From positions 124,001 through 188,000 of the forward strand of contig NZ_QKYU01000003.1 in assembly GCF_003253705.1 (NCBI RefSeq): 64,000 bases of DNA, read 5' to 3'. Below the pieces are notes generated by a model, which did not search any database, was not told where the DNA came from, and saw only the letters and a program-made list of their open reading frames with translations. This document shows, in pieces, positions 62,592-64,000 of this stretch. A program made the translations under genes and the position numbers. The stretch is from Humitalea rosea. Its GTDB lineage: Bacteria; Pseudomonadota; Alphaproteobacteria; Acetobacterales; Acetobacteraceae. Each line of letters starts with the position of its first letter. Within the stretch, counting starts at the first letter, position 1.

Positions 62592-63581
62592 ATGTTGCGC
62601 CGCTCGCTTCTTGCCCTGTCCATAGTGCTGCCGGCCCTGCCGGCCCTGCCGGCCCTGGCGCAGGAGGCCTGGCCCTCCCGCCCCATCACGCTGATGGCCG
62701 GCTTCCCCAATGGCTCGGGCGTGGACATCTACCAGCGCAAGCTGGCCGAGCCGTTGTCCCGCGCCCTCGGCGTCCCCGTCGTGGTGGACAACCGGACCGG
62801 GGCAGGGGGGAACATCGGCTCCGACTTCGTCGCCAAGGCGCGGCCGGATGGCTACACGATCCTGCTGGCGACGGCCGGGACCCATGCCATCAATGCGACG
62901 CTCTACCGCCGCCTGCCCTTCGATCCGCTGAATGACGTCAGCCATATCGCGATGCTGGGCGATGTGCCGAACCTGCTGACCACCAGCATCGACCACCGGC
63001 CGAACTTCAACAGCTGTGCCGATGTGCTTGCCGCCGCCCGGGCGCGGCCCGGCGCGCTGAACTATGCCAGCACCGGCAATGGTGCCTCGACCCATCTCGC
63101 GGGCGTGCAATTCGCCCAGGCGGCCGGCATCGATGTGGTCCATGTGCCCTATCGCGGCCAGCCGGGGGCGCAGTTGGCGCTGCTCTCGGGCGATGTGGAT
63201 TTCTTCTTCAACCAGGTCGGCCCGGCGCTCGGCGCGGTGCAGCAGGGCAAGACCCGTGGCCTCGCCGTCACCACCCCGACCCGGCTGTCGATCCTGCCCG
63301 ACGTGCCCACGGTGGCCGAGGCCTGCGACCTGCCGGGCTTTTCCAGCACCACCTGGTACGGGATCGTCGGCCCCCCGGGCATGCCGGCGCCGATCGTGGC
63401 GCGGCTCAATGCCGAGATCCTGAAGATCCTCGACGCGCCGGAGTTCCAGGGCTGGCTGGTGCAGAGCCAGGGCATCTCGCCCCCCACCGCCCGCACGCCA
63501 GAGGAGTTCCGCGCGGTGCATGAGCGCGACATCGCCTCCTGGCGCACGGTGATCCAGCGCAGCGGCGCCACGGTGGATTGA
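62592..63581 (+). CDS. Bug-family tripartite tricarboxylate transporter binding protein
   Basis: A 329-residue periplasmic binding protein with a Sec signal whose end is three copies of LPA followed by LAQ (9-base repeats, 62631-62657). The first strand WPSRPITLMAGFPNGSGVDI and the later DNRTGAGGNIGSDFVAKARPDGYT are typical Bug signatures for binding carboxylates. The ATG at 62592 is preferred to the TTG one codon earlier. The membrane subunits TctA/TctB are not in the window; Bug proteins often lack linked transporters. The maleylacetoacetate isomerase gene follows after 8 bases. Confidence 0.92.
   Translation: MLRRSLLALSIVLPALPALPALAQEAWPSRPITLMAGFPNGSGVDIYQRKLAEPLSRALGVPVVVDNRTGAGGNIGSDFVAKARPDGYTILLATAGTHAINATLYRRLPFDPLNDVSHIAMLGDVPNLLTTSIDHRPNFNSCADVLAAARARPGALNYASTGNGASTHLAGVQFAQAAGIDVVHVPYRGQPGAQLALLSGDVDFFFNQVGPALGAVQQGKTRGLAVTTPTRLSILPDVPTVAEACDLPGFSSTTWYGIVGPPGMPAPIVARLNAEILKILDAPEFQGWLVQSQGISPPTARTPEEFRAVHERDIASWRTVIQRSGATVD
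62631..62657 (+). repeat. Three 9-bp tandem repeats in a signal peptide
   Basis: CCGGCCCTG occurs three times head to tail, coding PAL PAL PAL just before the predicted cleavage site of the Bug protein. Confidence 0.85.
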
Positions 63582-63589
63582 GACGGAGG

Positions 63590-64000
63590 ATGGAGCCGGA
63601 GCCCATCGTCCGGTTGCGGCTCTACTCGCGCTGGCAGAACTCGGCCGGGGAGCGGGTGAGAATCGCGCTCAACCTGAAATCCCTGGCCTATGCCTATGTG
63701 CCGGTGGGCAGCCTTGCCCCCGGGGACTACGCCCGGCTGAACCCGCAGGGGCTGCTGCCGGCCTTGGCGGTGGAGGGGCGGATCATCGCCCAATCCACCG
63801 CCATCCTGGAATATCTGGAGGAGACCCATCCCACCCCGCCCCTGCTGCCGCGCGATCCGGTGCTGCGGGCGCAGGCGCGGGCCTTCGGGCAGGTGATCGC
63901 CGCCGATCTGCATCCGATCAACAACAACCGGGTACGGCGCTATCTCACGACGCGCCTTGGCGCCGCGGAAGCGGAGGTCGCCGCATGGTATCGCCATTGG
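63590..64000 (+). CDS. maiA: Maleylacetoacetate isomerase (zeta-class GST fold), N-terminal part
   Basis: The first 137 codons of a glutathione S-transferase-fold enzyme open at the right edge. Maleylacetoacetate isomerase turns maleylacetoacetate into fumarylacetoacetate in tyrosine and homogentisate breakdown, using glutathione. Seen are SRWQNSAGERVRIALNLKSL, LNPQGLLPALAVEGRIIAQS and EYLEETHPTPPLLPRDP, then HPINNNRVRRYL. The usual SSxxxRVR active-site loop is NSAGERVR here: the Ser is kept. The ATG at 63590 comes directly after GGAGG, which is closer than normal; a TTG at 63614 is another start candidate. Confidence 0.85.
   Translation, partial: MEPEPIVRLRLYSRWQNSAGERVRIALNLKSLAYAYVPVGSLAPGDYARLNPQGLLPALAVEGRIIAQSTAILEYLEETHPTPPLLPRDPVLRAQARAFGQVIAADLHPINNNRVRRYLTTRLGAAEAEVAAWYRHW

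Overview
The window is GC-rich (near 70 percent by eye), densely packed bacterial chromosome, with third codon positions almost always G or C and very short intergenic gaps. Overlapping stop/start codons (ATGA, GTGA, TGATG), the abundance of peptide-type and Bug-type solute-binding proteins, a form II CoxL-like hydroxylase and the short flagellin suggest an alphaproteobacterium, most likely of the Acetobacteraceae (Roseomonas-like). This placement is inferred from gene content and codon bias, not from a marker gene. I saw no tRNA, rRNA, CRISPR array, insertion sequence or phage gene.

Layout. Positions 1-526 hold the end of a thiolase. Positions 531-2704 (minus strand) hold a Na/phosphate-type cotransporter coupled to a small periplasmic sensor without an output domain. 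Positions 2854-12141 are a chemosensory locus: STAS protein, CheR, multi-CheW protein, CheB, Hpt-receiver and CheA on the plus strand, facing a receiver-PP2C phosphatase and a chemoreceptor on the minus strand. Having a STAS protein and a PP2C phosphatase together suggests the output is a partner switch rather than, or as well as, flagellar steering. Positions 12326-16507 carry an RraA-like protein, two small exported proteins, a thioesterase, a DMT exporter and an FAD amine/amino-acid oxidase.

Positions 16584-33077 are two large catabolic transport operons. The first is a polyamine-type ABC importer with a D-2-hydroxyacid dehydrogenase and a class II aldolase inside it. The second begins with an aldolase and two amidohydrolases and includes a complete peptide-type (Dpp-like) ABC importer. 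A lone solute-binding protein lies divergently between them. Positions 33074-37883 (minus) run 3-hydroxyisobutyrate-type dehydrogenase, aldehyde dehydrogenase, solute-binding protein and murein endopeptidase MepA. Positions 37985-43429 hold GtrA, a glycosyltransferase and a compact type I secretion operon flanked by two small unknown genes.

Positions 43509-54057 hold four related family 5 solute-binding proteins in a row, the last followed by its own DppBCDF set and preceded by a near-perfect sigma-54 promoter. Positions 54240-58004 encode a molybdenum hydroxylase in the order small-large-medium, ending in a strong terminator. Next come an HpxZ/AtzH-like protein and an FAD oxidase. The right end has a two-domain cold-shock protein with a strong terminator, a flagellin, an Asp/Glu racemase-family protein, a Bug-type binding protein and the start of maleylacetoacetate isomerase.

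Taken together, the region looks like a catabolic and sensory accessory segment of a soil or water bacterium. Uptake systems are coupled to hydrolases, aldolases and dehydrogenases for small organic acids, amides and N-heterocycles.
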